Shown: one piece after another, positions 7,431 through 16,325 of the stretch
Position numbering within the stretch: position 1 is the stretch's first letter
Layout: each line of letters starts with the position of its first letter
DNA from: Piscinibacter sp047600445
GTDB taxonomy: Bacteria > Pseudomonadota > Gammaproteobacteria > Burkholderiales > Burkholderiaceae_C
Length of the DNA: 64,000 nucleotides
Reading direction: 5' to 3'
Assembly (NCBI RefSeq): GCF_047600445.1
Contig: NZ_JASGKT010000001.1
Span: 682,001-746,000 of the forward strand
Notes under the pieces: model-generated
What the model was told of the DNA's origin: nothing
The model's input: the letters and a program-made list of their open reading frames with translations, nothing else
The model's database searches: none
Position numbers and translations under genes: made by a program

Positions 7431-8753
7431 CTACTGCGGCGCCTCGCGCATCTCGACGTAGGCGCGCGCGCGCAGCTCGCGCAGCCACTCGTCGTAGGCC
7501 TCGTCGAACTTGCGCTCGCGCAGGATGTTGCGCGCCTGCTCGCGCTGCTGCTTGACGTCCAGCGTCGTCTGACGGCGCTCGGTCACCTGGATCAGGTGGA
7601 CGCCGAAGCGCGAGACGATAGGCTCGGACAGGCCGTTGATCGGCAGCCGGTTCATCGCCTCCTCGAACTCGGGCACGAAGGTGCCGGGGCTGGTCCAGCC
7701 CAGGTCGCCGCCCTGCGGCGCGCTGCCGTCCTCGGAGTTGTCGCGCGCCAGCGCCTCGAAGCTCGCCCGGCCGCTCTCGATCTGCTGGCGGAAGCCCGCC
7801 AGCCGGGCCTGCGCCGCCTCGGTGCTGAGCTGCGCCGAGGGGCGCAGCAGGATGTGGCGCGCGCGCGTCTGCGTGATGCGGAAGGCGTCGCCCTCGCGCT
7901 TGTCGACCAGCTTGAGCAGGTGGAAGCCGGCGCCGGTGCGCAGCAGTTCGGGCGCCACCTCGCCGGGTTGCAGGCCTTTGACCGCCTCGACGAACACGTC
8001 GGGCAGGCGCTCGGCGCTGCGCAGGCCGATCGCTCCGCCGGCGGCGCGGTTGGCGTCCTCCGACAGCTCGCGCGCCACCGCCTCGAAGGCTTCGCCGACG
8101 GCGACGCGCTTGCGGGCGAGTTCGGCGCGCTCGCGGCGCCGCGCGGTCTCCTCGGCGCTCGCGCCGTCGGGCACGGTCACGAGGATCTGGGCGATGTTGT
8201 ATTCGGCGCTGGAGCCCGCGGCCGCGCGGCGCTCGGCCAGCAGCGCGTCGATGTCGGCGTCGGTGACGCGGATGCGGCCCTGCACCTCGCGCTCGCGCAC
8301 GCGCTCGGTCAGCAACTGGTCGCGCACGTTGTTGCGAAAGCGCGTGTAGTCGATGCCCTCCTTGCGCAGCCGCTCGCGCAGTTGCGGCATCGTGATCTGG
8401 TTCTGCACCGCGACGTTGTTGACCGCGCGGTCGAGCTCGGCGTCGTCGATGCGCACGCCGCTCTCGCGCGCGTGGGTGAGCTGCACGCGCTCGTCGATCA
8501 GCGCGTCGAGCAGCTCGCGCCGGAGCTGGTCGTCCGGCGGCAGCGTGGCGCGCTGGCGCGCCGCTTCGGCGCGCACGCGCTCGATGCGGCCTTGCAGCTC
8601 GGAGGCCGTCACCAGCTCCTGGTTGACGACGGCGAGGATGTAGTCGCCGGTGCGCGCCGGCGCGGCGCGTGTCTGCGCCAATGCGGCGGGGGCCGCGGCG
8701 GCGAGCAGGAGGGCCAGCAGCGCGGGCCGCCAGGCGAACAGGGCATGGGTCAT
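7431..8753 (-). CDS. surA: Periplasmic chaperone/peptidyl-prolyl isomerase SurA
   Basis: A 440-residue periplasmic protein with a signal peptide (PALLALLLAAAAPAALA). A SurA N-terminal chaperone domain (DYILAVVNQELVTASEL, then ITMPQLRERLRKEGIDY) is followed by two parvulin domains starting near residue 188 (IAQILVTVP) and 298 (RARHILLRP). It escorts unfolded outer-membrane proteins, including LptD, to the Bam machinery. Its ATG overlaps the lptD stop by 4 bp (ATGA), and rsmA follows 4 bp downstream. This is the standard lptD-surA order of proteobacteria. Confidence 0.96.
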   Translation of the reverse strand: MTHALFAWRPALLALLLAAAAPAALAQTRAAPARTGDYILAVVNQELVTASELQGRIERVRAEAARQRATLPPDDQLRRELLDALIDERVQLTHARESGVRIDDAELDRAVNNVAVQNQITMPQLRERLRKEGIDYTRFRNNVRDQLLTERVREREVQGRIRVTDADIDALLAERRAAAGSSAEYNIAQILVTVPDGASAEETARRRERAELARKRVAVGEAFEAVARELSEDANRAAGGAIGLRSAERLPDVFVEAVKGLQPGEVAPELLRTGAGFHLLKLVDKREGDAFRITQTRARHILLRPSAQLSTEAAQARLAGFRQQIESGRASFEALARDNSEDGSAPQGGDLGWTSPGTFVPEFEEAMNRLPINGLSEPIVSRFGVHLIQVTERRQTTLDVKQQREQARNILRERKFDEAYDEWLRELRARAYVEMREAPQ

Positions 8754-11143
8754 GGGGTTCGGGTCGCGGCGGGAGTGGAGTTCTCCTCGCGCAGCAGCTT
8801 GTAGCCGGGGATATTGTCCTTCAAGACCTGCAACGGGTTGGAACCCAGGCGCGACAGGCCGACCAGCTCGAGCTGCAGCATCAGCCGCGTGGTCGCCTCG
8901 CTGCGGCCGGTCGACAGCCGTTCGGCGACGACGCGGCCGATCCAGCAGCCGGCGTCGTACTCGAAGCCCACCACCGAATCGGTGACGCGGCTGTCGCGCA
9001 GGCTGTAGTTGATGCGCCCGACGCTGTACCAGCTTCCCTTGCACTGGCTGCCGCCGCCGCCGGCCGCGGCCTCGGCCGGCGTGCGGCCGTACAGCGGCCA
9101 TTGCCAGCCCAGCTCGACCTGCTCGGAGAGCTTGCGCGTCAGCCGGTAGGTGAGGCCGAAGGTGCGGTACGGCCCGGGCGAGTAACGCGCGCCCAGGATG
9201 GAGCGCACCGTGCGCTTCAGGTCGGGGCTGTACTGGATCGAGCCGTCCAGGTTCCAGCGCTTGGACAGCGTCGTCGAGCCGAGCAGCAGCACGTCGGAGA
9301 AGCGCTGCGTCAGCGGCTTGCAGTCGGGCGCGACGAGCGGGTCGGTCGAGTTGCTGCATTCGCCGGTGATGCGCTGGTCGCGGAACAGGTAGCGCTGCAC
9401 CATGCCCAGGCGCAGCGCCTCGGCGCCGGTGGCGGGGTCGAGGAAGCGCGTGGTCACGCCGGCGGTGATCTGGTGGGCGTCGGAGACGCGGTCGACGCCC
9501 GAGAAGGCGTTCTCCGCGTACAGCGACTCGAAGTTGAAGTCGCGCTGCGCGGTGTCGAAGGCCAGCCGCGCGTCCTGCGCGCGGTACGGCGTGTTGACGT
9601 ACATGAGGCGAGGCTCGAGCGTCTGGCGCACGTCGCGGCCGAACCAGTTGGCGTCGCGCTCGAACTGCCAGTGGCTGTCGACGCTCAGCGTCGGGATCAC
9701 GCGCGAGACGCTGCGCCGCCCGGCCAGCGGCTCGTCGAGCGAATAGGCCGCGGCGTTGAAGGAGGCGCGCGGCGTCACCGTCCAGCCCGGCGTGCCGAAC
9801 GGCCGCGCGATGCTGCCCAGCGCGTGCCAGCGCACGCCGGTCGGGCGCTGCGTGGCGCCCAGCGGGTCGGCCAGGCCGTCGGTCGGGATCGCGAAGCGGT
9901 TCAGCTCGGTCTCCAGCGCGAACTCGAAGCCGTTGCCGAAGCGCCGCGTGCCGCGCACGCCGACCTGCGGCGCGCGGTCGTAGGGCGCCTCGATGCGCGC
10001 GTCGGCATCCTGCAGCACCTGCCAGCGGTGCACACGTGCGTAGCCGCTCCAGCCGTCGAAGTCGCGCCGCAGCGCCGCGTCGGCCAGCAGCAGGCGCGGC
10101 GTGAGGCTGGGCACCGCGCTCGGGAAGTCTTTCCAGTAGATGTCGTCCGAGACGCGCAGCCCCTTCATCGAGAAGCTCGCGCCCAGCGGCAGCGTGCTTT
10201 CGTGCTCGAGCTGCAGCGCGTAGCGCGCGCGGCCGGCGAGCCGGTCGTTCGGCAGGCCGTGCAGGTTGATGCGCCCGTGGTAGCCAGGCTCGAGGTAGCG
10301 GAACTCCGCCTCGCCGCCGACGCCGCGCTTGGCCGAGACCATCGGCGTCAGCGTCGCGTCGCGGTTCGGCGCGATGTTCCAGTACCACGGCACCGAGAGC
10401 TGCAGGCCGCTCTTGCTGTCGATGTTGATCGACGGCGGCAGCCAGCCCGACTTGCGCTCGTCGGACAGCGGAAAGCTCAGCACCGGCGCGCCGAGGATGG
10501 GCACGCCGTAGAAGCGCAGCACCGCGTGCTCGGCGATGCCCTCGTTGGCCTCGAAGTCCATGCGCACCTTGTCGGTCGACAGCAGCCAGGCCGGCTCGCC
10601 GCCGCCGGGCTCGACCGGGCAGCTCGTGTAGGTGGCGCCGCTGGCCACCGCGCGCTGCTCGTCGATGAAGTCGATGCGGCGAGCGGTGCCGCCGGCGCCG
10701 GTGCGGCCGAAGTGGTACTCCGGCTGCAGGAAGAAGCCCTCGAAGCGCTGCACGTGAAGCTGCAGTTCGGGCCCGCTGTAGACGTTGCCGTCGCGGGTGA
10801 TGCGCACGTTGCCGCGCGCGACGGCGAGATCGTCGGAATGCAGGTAGCTCAACTGGTCGGCGCTGAGCAGCAGGCCGCCGCGGCGGAACTCCGCCTCGCC
10901 TTCGGCGACGGTTTCCAGGTCGGGCCGGCCGCGCAGGCTGCGCGCGCGCAGGATGATGGGCAGCGCCTTGGCGGCCTCGCCGCGCGGCGGCGGTTTCAGC
11001 GTCGTCAGCGATTGCAGCGGCAGCGCGGGTTCATCGACGCTCGCGGCGCTTTGGGCACGCGCGCCCCCGGCGGCCGCAAGCGCCACGGCCAGCGGCGCGA
11101 GACGCCAGCGGCGGGAACGAAGCGAGGAAGGCGGGAGCGACAC
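8750..11143 (-). CDS. lptD: LPS-assembly outer-membrane protein LptD
   Basis: A protein of about 797 residues. The signal peptide (RLAPLAVALAAAGGARAQ) is followed by an OstA/LptA-like periplasmic jellyroll (LRGRPDLETVAEGEAEFRRG, then LLLSADQLSYLHSDDLAVAR) and a C-terminal beta-barrel with alternating aromatic strands. Several Cys (in TYTSCPVEP, GECSNSTD, GSQCKGSW, YDAGCWIG) could form the family's disulfides. It inserts LPS into the outer leaflet together with LptE. The start is uncertain: GTG at 11143 gives an ordinary signal peptide but no clear Shine-Dalgarno, while upstream ATGs would overlap the divergent kinase gene. The stop overlaps the surA start. Confidence 0.95.
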   Translation of the reverse strand: MSLPPSSLRSRRWRLAPLAVALAAAGGARAQSAASVDEPALPLQSLTTLKPPPRGEAAKALPIILRARSLRGRPDLETVAEGEAEFRRGGLLLSADQLSYLHSDDLAVARGNVRITRDGNVYSGPELQLHVQRFEGFFLQPEYHFGRTGAGGTARRIDFIDEQRAVASGATYTSCPVEPGGGEPAWLLSTDKVRMDFEANEGIAEHAVLRFYGVPILGAPVLSFPLSDERKSGWLPPSINIDSKSGLQLSVPWYWNIAPNRDATLTPMVSAKRGVGGEAEFRYLEPGYHGRINLHGLPNDRLAGRARYALQLEHESTLPLGASFSMKGLRVSDDIYWKDFPSAVPSLTPRLLLADAALRRDFDGWSGYARVHRWQVLQDADARIEAPYDRAPQVGVRGTRRFGNGFEFALETELNRFAIPTDGLADPLGATQRPTGVRWHALGSIARPFGTPGWTVTPRASFNAAAYSLDEPLAGRRSVSRVIPTLSVDSHWQFERDANWFGRDVRQTLEPRLMYVNTPYRAQDARLAFDTAQRDFNFESLYAENAFSGVDRVSDAHQITAGVTTRFLDPATGAEALRLGMVQRYLFRDQRITGECSNSTDPLVAPDCKPLTQRFSDVLLLGSTTLSKRWNLDGSIQYSPDLKRTVRSILGARYSPGPYRTFGLTYRLTRKLSEQVELGWQWPLYGRTPAEAAAGGGGSQCKGSWYSVGRINYSLRDSRVTDSVVGFEYDAGCWIGRVVAERLSTGRSEATTRLMLQLELVGLSRLGSNPLQVLKDNIPGYKLLREENSTPAATRTP

Positions 11144-11231
11144 GGGCGGCGTGGACGCCGCGGAACGGCGGGGGCGGTTTGTAGAATGAATTATCCACGA
11201 GGCTTCCCGCCTCGCACCGCCCGCCCCGCCC
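11144..11231. promoter_or_regulatory. Divergent promoter region lptD / amgK
   Basis: An 88-bp spacer with one AT-rich island near 11179-11197. On the plus strand TAGAAT (11182-11187) can serve as -10 for amgK. On the minus strand GATAAT (complement of 11190-11195) can serve lptD. No strong -35 element is visible. Confidence 0.4.
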
Positions 11232-12305
11232 GTGACCGCCCCTGTTTCCCACCCCCCCATCGCCTGGCACGACGAGGCGCGCCGCGCCGCGTTCGAACGC
11301 TGGCTGGCCGGCATCGCCCCGGCGCACCGCCTCGTGCCGGCCAGCCTGCGCAGCGCCTCCAGCGACGCCAGCTTCCGGCGCTATTTCCGCATCGACGCCG
11401 AGGCGGGGGGAGCCCACCCGAGCTTCATCGTGATGGACGCGCCGCCGCCGCAGGAAGACGTGCGCCCCTTCGTCGCGGTGGCGCGGCTGCTGCACGAGGC
11501 CGGCCTGCTCGCGCCGCAGGTGATCGAGCGGGACGAGGCTCGGGGCTTCCTGCTGCTCAGCGACCTGGGCTCGCGCCTGTACCTCGCCGAGCTGCGCGAA
11601 GCCGTCGAGCGCGGCGAGGCGAAGCAGGCCGACGCGCTGATGCGCGCCGCGATCGCCGCGCTGGTGCAATGGCAGTCGCGCGCCGACGCGAGCGGGCTGC
11701 CGCCCTACGACGACGCGCTGCTGCGCCGCGAGCTGGCGCTGTTTCCCGAGTGGTGCGTGGCGCGCGAGTTCGGCCAGTCGTGGAGCGAGGCGCAGCGCCA
11801 GCAGTGGGACGCCGCCTGCGAGCTGCTGGTGCGCAGCGCACTGGCGCAGCCGGTGGTGGCGGTGCACCGCGACTACATGCCGCGCAACCTGATGGTGACC
11901 GGGGCCGGCCCCGGCATCCTCGACTTCCAGGACGCGGTGCGCGGGCCGATCAGCTACGACGTGGCCTCGCTGCTGCGCGACGCCTTCATCTCCTGGGACG
12001 AGGAGCAGGAGGTCGACTGGGCGGTGCGCTACTGGGAGGCGGCGCGCCAGGCCGGCCTGCCGCCGGCCGACGACTTCGGCGAGTTCTGGCGCCAGCTCGA
12101 ATGGATGGGCCTGCAGCGCCACCTCAAGGTGCTGGGCATCTTCTGCCGCCTGAAGCACCGCGACGGCAAGCCGAAGTACAGCGAGGACCTGCCGCGCTTC
12201 TTCGCCTACGCGCACAAGGTGGCGACGCGCTACAACGGCCTGGGTGCGCTGGCGCGCCTGCTCGAACCCCTGATGGGCACCGACCGCGTCGAGGCGTTCT
12301 ACTAG
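11232..12305 (+). CDS. amgK: Aminosugar kinase of the anhydro-MurNAc recycling type (AmgK-like)
   Basis: A 357-residue aminoglycoside-phosphotransferase-fold kinase. The Brenner motif HRDYMPRNLMV lies near residue 211 and the Mg-binding ILDFQDA near residue 232. The N-terminal segment SASSDASFRRYFR matches the AmgK branch, which phosphorylates MurNAc/GlcNAc at the anomeric carbon so that MurU can make UDP-MurNAc without de novo synthesis. In many betaproteobacteria amgK and murU are adjacent next to lptD; here the murU-like gene is at 38279-38980. GTG start. Substrate assignment rests on context and family resemblance, so a sugar or choline kinase remains possible. Confidence 0.82.
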   Translation: MTAPVSHPPIAWHDEARRAAFERWLAGIAPAHRLVPASLRSASSDASFRRYFRIDAEAGGAHPSFIVMDAPPPQEDVRPFVAVARLLHEAGLLAPQVIERDEARGFLLLSDLGSRLYLAELREAVERGEAKQADALMRAAIAALVQWQSRADASGLPPYDDALLRRELALFPEWCVAREFGQSWSEAQRQQWDAACELLVRSALAQPVVAVHRDYMPRNLMVTGAGPGILDFQDAVRGPISYDVASLLRDAFISWDEEQEVDWAVRYWEAARQAGLPPADDFGEFWRQLEWMGLQRHLKVLGIFCRLKHRDGKPKYSEDLPRFFAYAHKVATRYNGLGALARLLEPLMGTDRVEAFY

Positions 12306-12309
12306 CCGC

Positions 12310-13266
12310 CTAGTTGTCGGAGGTCTTCTGCATCGCGCGCTGGTGGCGCTCGATGAACTCCTGGTAGGTGTCGATGCCGCGCAGTTGCAGGATGGTGTTG
12401 CGCACCGCCGCTTCCACCAGCACCGCGAGGTTGCGGCCGGCGTCCACCGCGATCACCGCCTTGCGCACCGGCACGTCGAGGATCTCCTCGTACAGCGGCT
12501 CGTAGGGCAGGCGCTCGAACTCGCGGTCCATCGTCTCCTTGCGCACCAGGTGCACGATCAGCTTCAGGCGCATCTTGCGCCGCACCGCCGTCTCGCCGAA
12601 GATGGCCTTGATGTCCAGCAGGCCGATGCCGCGCACTTCGAGCAGGTTGAGCAGCAGCTCGGGGCAGCGCCCCTCGAGCGCGGTCTGCGAGACGCGGAAC
12701 AGGTCGACCGCGTCGTCGGCCACCAGGCCGTGGCCGCGCGAGATCAGCTCCAGGCCGAGTTCGCTCTTGCCCAGGCCCGATTCGCCGGTCAGCAGCACGC
12801 CCAGGCCGAGGATGTCCATGAACACGCCGTGGCGCGTGGTGCGCTCGGCGAAGTGCTGGCCCAGGTAGCCGCGCACCACGTCGATCACGTGGCCGGCCGA
12901 TTCGACGGTGGCGAACAGCGGGATCTCGGCGCGGTCGCACATCGCCACCAGCTTGTCGGGCGGCACCTGCCCGTCGGCGACGATCAGCACCGGCGGCTCC
13001 AGCGTGACGATGCGCGAGATGCGGCGCTCCACCACCTCGGGCGTCGCGTCGTTCAGGTAGGCCACCTCGCGGCGCCCGACGATCTGCACGCGGTAGGGGT
13101 GGATGTAGTTCAGGTAGCCGACCAAGTCGGCGGCCGACTGCGCGTTGCGCACCGCGGCCTCGTCGAAGCGCCGCTCGGGGTGCGCGTGGCCGGCGATCCA
13201 CTCCCACTGCAGCGCCGGGCGGTGCTCCTCGAAGAGCGCCTCGGCGCTGATGACGGTGGGCTTCAC
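12310..13266 (-). CDS. hprK: HPr kinase/phosphorylase
   Basis: A 318-residue enzyme with Walker A GESGLGKSELGLEL near residue 160 and the family's C-terminal signature (PVRKAVIAVDAGRNLAVLVE). It phosphorylates and dephosphorylates HPr-type carrier proteins at a serine, linking carbon status to regulation. It lies 7 bp after ptsN, in the hpf-ptsN-hprK order usual for betaproteobacteria, where these genes belong to the nitrogen-type PTS. The stop codon is 4 bp from the convergent amgK stop. Confidence 0.97.
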   Translation of the reverse strand: MKPTVISAEALFEEHRPALQWEWIAGHAHPERRFDEAAVRNAQSAADLVGYLNYIHPYRVQIVGRREVAYLNDATPEVVERRISRIVTLEPPVLIVADGQVPPDKLVAMCDRAEIPLFATVESAGHVIDVVRGYLGQHFAERTTRHGVFMDILGLGVLLTGESGLGKSELGLELISRGHGLVADDAVDLFRVSQTALEGRCPELLLNLLEVRGIGLLDIKAIFGETAVRRKMRLKLIVHLVRKETMDREFERLPYEPLYEEILDVPVRKAVIAVDAGRNLAVLVEAAVRNTILQLRGIDTYQEFIERHQRAMQKTSDN

Positions 13267-13273
13267 GAGGGTC

Positions 13274-13744
13274 TCAGGCGACCGACTTGAGCGGTTCCCA
13301 GTTGGAGATCAGCTCGTGCACCTTGGCCGCCTCGGGCTCGGTCTTCAGGCGCTCGCGCAGTTCGCGGTCGGACAGCATCTCGGCGATCTCGGAGAGGATC
13401 TCCAGGTGCCGCTGCGTGGCCGCCTCGGGCACCAGCAGGAAGATCAGCAGCAGCACCGGCTCGTCGTCGGGGGCGTCGAACGGGATCGGCTGCTGCACGC
13501 GGATCACCGCGGCCAGCGGGTTCTTCAGGCCCTTGATGCGGCCGTGCGGGATCGCCACCGCGTGGCCCAGGCCGGTCGAGCCGAGCCGCTCGCGCGCGAA
13601 CAGGTTGTCGGCCACGATGGCGCGGGCGATGGCGTGCTGGTTCTCGAACAGCAGGCCCGCCTGCTCGAAGACGCGCTTCTTGCTGGTGGCGTCCACGTCC
13701 ACGAGCACGTTGCTGGCGGGCAGGATGGCGGCGAGGCGGTTCAT
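13274..13744 (-). CDS. ptsN: PTS IIA-like nitrogen regulatory protein EIIA-Ntr
   Basis: A 156-residue PTS EIIA type-2 domain. The phospho-accepting His lies in GLGHAVAIPHGR (about residue 66). It belongs to the nitrogen PTS, taking phosphate from NPr and modulating potassium transport and other targets according to nitrogen state. The ATG at 13744 gives the normal family length; the open frame extends upstream without homology. A terminator hairpin lies between hpf and this gene, so ptsN-hprK may also have its own promoter in 13745-13878. Confidence 0.96.
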   Translation of the reverse strand: MNRLAAILPASNVLVDVDATSKKRVFEQAGLLFENQHAIARAIVADNLFARERLGSTGLGHAVAIPHGRIKGLKNPLAAVIRVQQPIPFDAPDDEPVLLLIFLLVPEAATQRHLEILSEIAEMLSDRELRERLKTEPEAAKVHELISNWEPLKSVA

Positions 13745-13878
13745 CGGTGATACGTGTGACCCCGGGCTCGTGGCCGCGGCAGCCGCTGGCAATGCAGTTG
13801 ACGGGATTATGAAGTCGCGTGCGGCATTCTGCGCCGGCTGCTGCGTCGCAGCAACGCGGCCGGGTCCGTGCACCCACG
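13745..13878. other. Spacer between hpf terminator and ptsN
   Basis: This 134-bp stretch has no gene. If the hairpin at 13879-13902 works, it must hold the ptsN-hprK promoter on the minus strand. I see no consensus -35/-10 pair. Confidence 0.35.
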
Positions 13879-13902
13879 AAAAAGCGGCCCCGCGGGGCCG
13901 CT
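13879..13902 (-). terminator. Rho-independent terminator after hpf
   Basis: Read on the minus strand: AGCGGCCCC, loop GC, GGGGCCGCT, followed by TTTTT (plus-strand A run at 13879-13883). It lies 24 bp past the hpf stop codon and separates it from ptsN. Confidence 0.82.
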
Positions 13903-13925
13903 CGTTACAGGGGAGGGGCGCCGCG

Positions 13926-14267
13926 TCAGGGCGCCGACTCGGCGATGCGCTTGGCCGAGGCGTGGTGGTGATCCTGCACCTTGTCCTTGTGGCGGCAGAC
14001 CTGGCGGTCGAGCTTGTCCATCAGCATGTCGATGGCGGCGTACAGATCCTCGTGCGACTGCTCGACGAAGATGTCCTTGCCCTTCACGTGCAGCGTCACC
14101 TCGGCCTTCTGGCGGCGCTCCTTCTCCTTCAGCTTCTCGACTGACAACAGCACGTTGATGTCCACCACCTGGTCGAAATGGCGCGTGACACGATCCAGCT
14201 TTGTGAGCACATACTCTCGCAGAGCCGGCGTCACTTCGAGGTGATGGCCGCTGATCGTCAGGTTCAT
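13926..14267 (-). CDS. hpf: Ribosome hibernation promoting factor (short HPF/RaiA family)
   Basis: A 113-residue sigma-54 modulation/HPF family protein. It begins MNLTISGHHLEVTPALREYV and has the conserved acidic/aromatic core DIFVEQSHEDLYAAIDMLMDKLDRQV. It binds the 30S decoding region in stationary phase and promotes ribosome dimerisation (short type, no C-terminal dimerisation domain). GGAG of GAAAGGAGTACCC supports the ATG at 14267. Betaproteobacteria usually have rpoN upstream; here divergent corA is found instead. Confidence 0.95.
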   Translation of the reverse strand: MNLTISGHHLEVTPALREYVLTKLDRVTRHFDQVVDINVLLSVEKLKEKERRQKAEVTLHVKGKDIFVEQSHEDLYAAIDMLMDKLDRQVCRHKDKVQDHHHASAKRIAESAP

Positions 14268-14525
14268 GGGTACTCCTTTCGCAGGCGTGGGGAAGAGCTT
14301 GTCGAACCCAGTGTGCCCCCGTTGGCCGGGGCTGACAAGCCGCCGGGCGCGGGCGTGCGAGACCCCGCCTGCATGCGCTTGCCGATGCAATAATCGACAG
14401 TCGCTCATCCACGGAGTTCGACTTGGACGCGCCGCCTTTCCGGTGACCGTGCGCTCCACGCAGGGGCGCGGCGGTCACGAGCATTCCACCTGACGCTTTC
14501 TCCCCCGGGCCATGCTGGAGCCCCC
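14268..14525. promoter_or_regulatory. Divergent spacer hpf / corA
   Basis: 258 bp between divergent starts with no credible ORF. An AT-richer patch (GATGCAATAATCGACAG, 14383-14399) is the likeliest location of promoter elements. GGGCCATGCTGGAGCCCCC just before corA holds its GGAG ribosome-binding site. Confidence 0.4.
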
Positions 14526-15488
14526 ATGCTGAACGTGTTCTCGCTGGCCAACGGCCGGCTGTTCCAGGAAGAGATCGAGAGCTTCGACGCGCTGGCGCGC
14601 GTCAAGCCGATCTGGGTCGATCTCGACGCGCCCACGCCCGAGGAAAAGGGCTGGATCGCCCGCCACTACGGCCTGACCATCCCGCAGGACGTGGTCGACG
14701 AGGATCTGGAGGAGTCCGCCCGCTTCTACGAGGAAGACAACGGCGAGCTGCACATCCGCTCCGACTTCCTGATCGACGACGACGAGCGTGCGCGCAACGT
14801 GCGCGTGGCCTTCATCCTGTTCAAGAACGTGCTGTTCTCGGTGCACGGCGAGGAACTGCCGGTGTTCCGGCTGCTGCGCCTGCGCGCGCGGCGCATCCCG
14901 GCGCTGATCGACGACGCCAAGGACGTGCTGCTCAAGCTCTACGACGCCGACGCCGAGTACAGCGCCGACGCGCTGGAGGGCATCTACGACAGCCTGGAGG
15001 CGATCAGCGAGCGCGTGCTCAAGCGCGACGTCAACGACCAGGTGGCCGCCGAGGTGCTGGCCGCGATCGCGCGCGAGGAAGACTTGAACGGCCGCATCCG
15101 CCGCAACGTGATGGACACGCGCCGCGCGGTCAGCTTCATGATGCGCAGCCGGCTGCTCAACGCCGAGCAGTTCGAGGAGGCGCGCCAGATCATGCGCGAC
15201 ATCGACTCGCTCGACTCGCACACCACCTTCCTGTTCGACAAGATCAACTTCCTGATGAACGCCACGGTCGGCTTCATCAACATCAACCAGAACAAGATCA
15301 TCAAGATCTTCTCGGTGGCCAGCGTCGCGCTGCTGCCGCCGACGCTGATCGCCAGCATCTACGGCATGAACTTCCAGGCCATGCCCGAGCTGAACTGGCG
15401 CTACGGCTATCCGTTCGCGATCGGGCTGATGGTGGCCTCGGTGGCCGCTCCCTTCCTCTACTTCCGCCGCAAGGGCTGGCTGCGCTGA
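14526..15488 (+). CDS. corA: CorA magnesium/cobalt transporter
   Basis: A 320-residue CorA-family channel. A long cytoplasmic N-terminal domain (about 1-255) is followed by two C-terminal transmembrane helices. The signature YGMNF lies at the end of TM1 (about residues 278-282), and the protein ends with positively charged RRKGWLR. It forms a homopentamer for Mg2+ uptake in the inner membrane. Length and motifs are canonical. The gene is single, with a 219-bp gap before the convergent peroxidase gene. Confidence 0.96.
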   Translation: MLNVFSLANGRLFQEEIESFDALARVKPIWVDLDAPTPEEKGWIARHYGLTIPQDVVDEDLEESARFYEEDNGELHIRSDFLIDDDERARNVRVAFILFKNVLFSVHGEELPVFRLLRLRARRIPALIDDAKDVLLKLYDADAEYSADALEGIYDSLEAISERVLKRDVNDQVAAEVLAAIAREEDLNGRIRRNVMDTRRAVSFMMRSRLLNAEQFEEARQIMRDIDSLDSHTTFLFDKINFLMNATVGFININQNKIIKIFSVASVALLPPTLIASIYGMNFQAMPELNWRYGYPFAIGLMVASVAAPFLYFRRKGWLR

Positions 15489-15707
15489 ACCGGGCAGCCG
15501 GGGCCGGGCAAGAAGATTGCTGCGGAGCGCCCCCGGGCGAAGAGGGAGGAGGGAGGGAGGAGGAGAACCACCCGGGGATTTCATCCGGCCGAGGCCGGAA
15601 GGCTCCGCAACACAAAACCGTGGGCGACGCGGCGCGCCGCCCGAACACTCAGACACGGCCGGCGGCGCCGAGTTCCCTGGCCGGTTCGCAACCGGACGTG
15701 ACGGCGT
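15489..15707. other. Gene-free spacer with purine tract and hairpins
   Basis: No gene is credible here. It contains a 29-nt pure purine run at 15539-15567 with several G runs, a hairpin CCGGCC/GGCCGG at 15585-15598, and a hairpin CCGGTT-CGC-AACCGG at 15681-15695. These lie between convergent corA and the peroxidase gene and may act as transcription stops, though none has a U tract. Confidence 0.4.
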
Positions 15708-16277
15708 TCAGGTGGCGGCGAGCCGCCGCTCCACCTCGGCGACGAAGGGGCGGTCGAGCGGGTCGACCTTGCTGGCGAAACTCGTGGCGCTCGCGCCGTC
15801 GCGGGCGACCAGGTACTTGTGGAAGTTCCATTTCGGCCATTGGCCGGTGCGCCGCGCCAGCTCGGCGAACAGCGGGTTGGCCTCGGCGCCGGCCGAGGCG
15901 GCGACGCGCGACTTGGCGAACATCGGGAACTTGACGCCGTAGGTGCCTTCGCAGAAGTCGGCGATCTCCTTGGCGCTGCCGGGCTCCTGCTGGCCGAAGT
16001 CGTTGGACGGGAAACCCAGCACCACCAGGCCGCGCTCGCGGTAGCGCGCGTGCAGCGCCTCGAGCGACTTGTACTGCCCGGTGAAGCCGCAGAAGCTGGC
16101 GGTGTTGACCACCACCAGCACGCGGCCGGCGTACTGGCATAGGTCCTGCGGCTTTTCGTCCTGCAGGCGCGGGAAGCTGCGCGCCAGCAGCGGCGAGCAG
16201 CTCGCCCCGGCGGCGCGCGCCGCGCCGCTGCCGGCCAGCGCGGCGGCGATCAGCAGGCGGCGGCGTGGCAGGTCCAT
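15708..16277 (-). CDS. Exported glutathione-peroxidase-family thiol peroxidase
   Basis: A 189-residue protein with an N-terminal signal (two Arg then LLIAAALAGSGAARA) and a glutathione peroxidase fold. The peroxidatic Cys is in NTASFCGFTGQY (near residue 63), the conserved Gln in FPSNDFGQQEPG, and Trp-Asn in WPKWNFHKYLV. It reduces peroxides with thiols. As in most bacterial members the active residue is Cys rather than selenocysteine. The export signal points to the periplasm. Encoded alone, convergent to corA. Confidence 0.92.
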   Translation of the reverse strand: MDLPRRRLLIAAALAGSGAARAAGASCSPLLARSFPRLQDEKPQDLCQYAGRVLVVVNTASFCGFTGQYKSLEALHARYRERGLVVLGFPSNDFGQQEPGSAKEIADFCEGTYGVKFPMFAKSRVAASAGAEANPLFAELARRTGQWPKWNFHKYLVARDGASATSFASKVDPLDRPFVAEVERRLAAT

Positions 16278-16325
16278 GCGTGCATCCTAGGCGGCGCGGC
16301 GGGCCCGTACAAGGCGCACGGGCTT

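Noticed and set aside
11144..11314. Upstream ATG starts for lptD, up to 11314
   Set aside because: They would run deep into the divergent kinase gene and put about 50 residues before the signal peptide.
14475..15656. Long minus-strand frame opposite corA extending through the purine tract
   Set aside because: The translation is low-complexity and matches no family. The plus-strand CorA is unambiguous.
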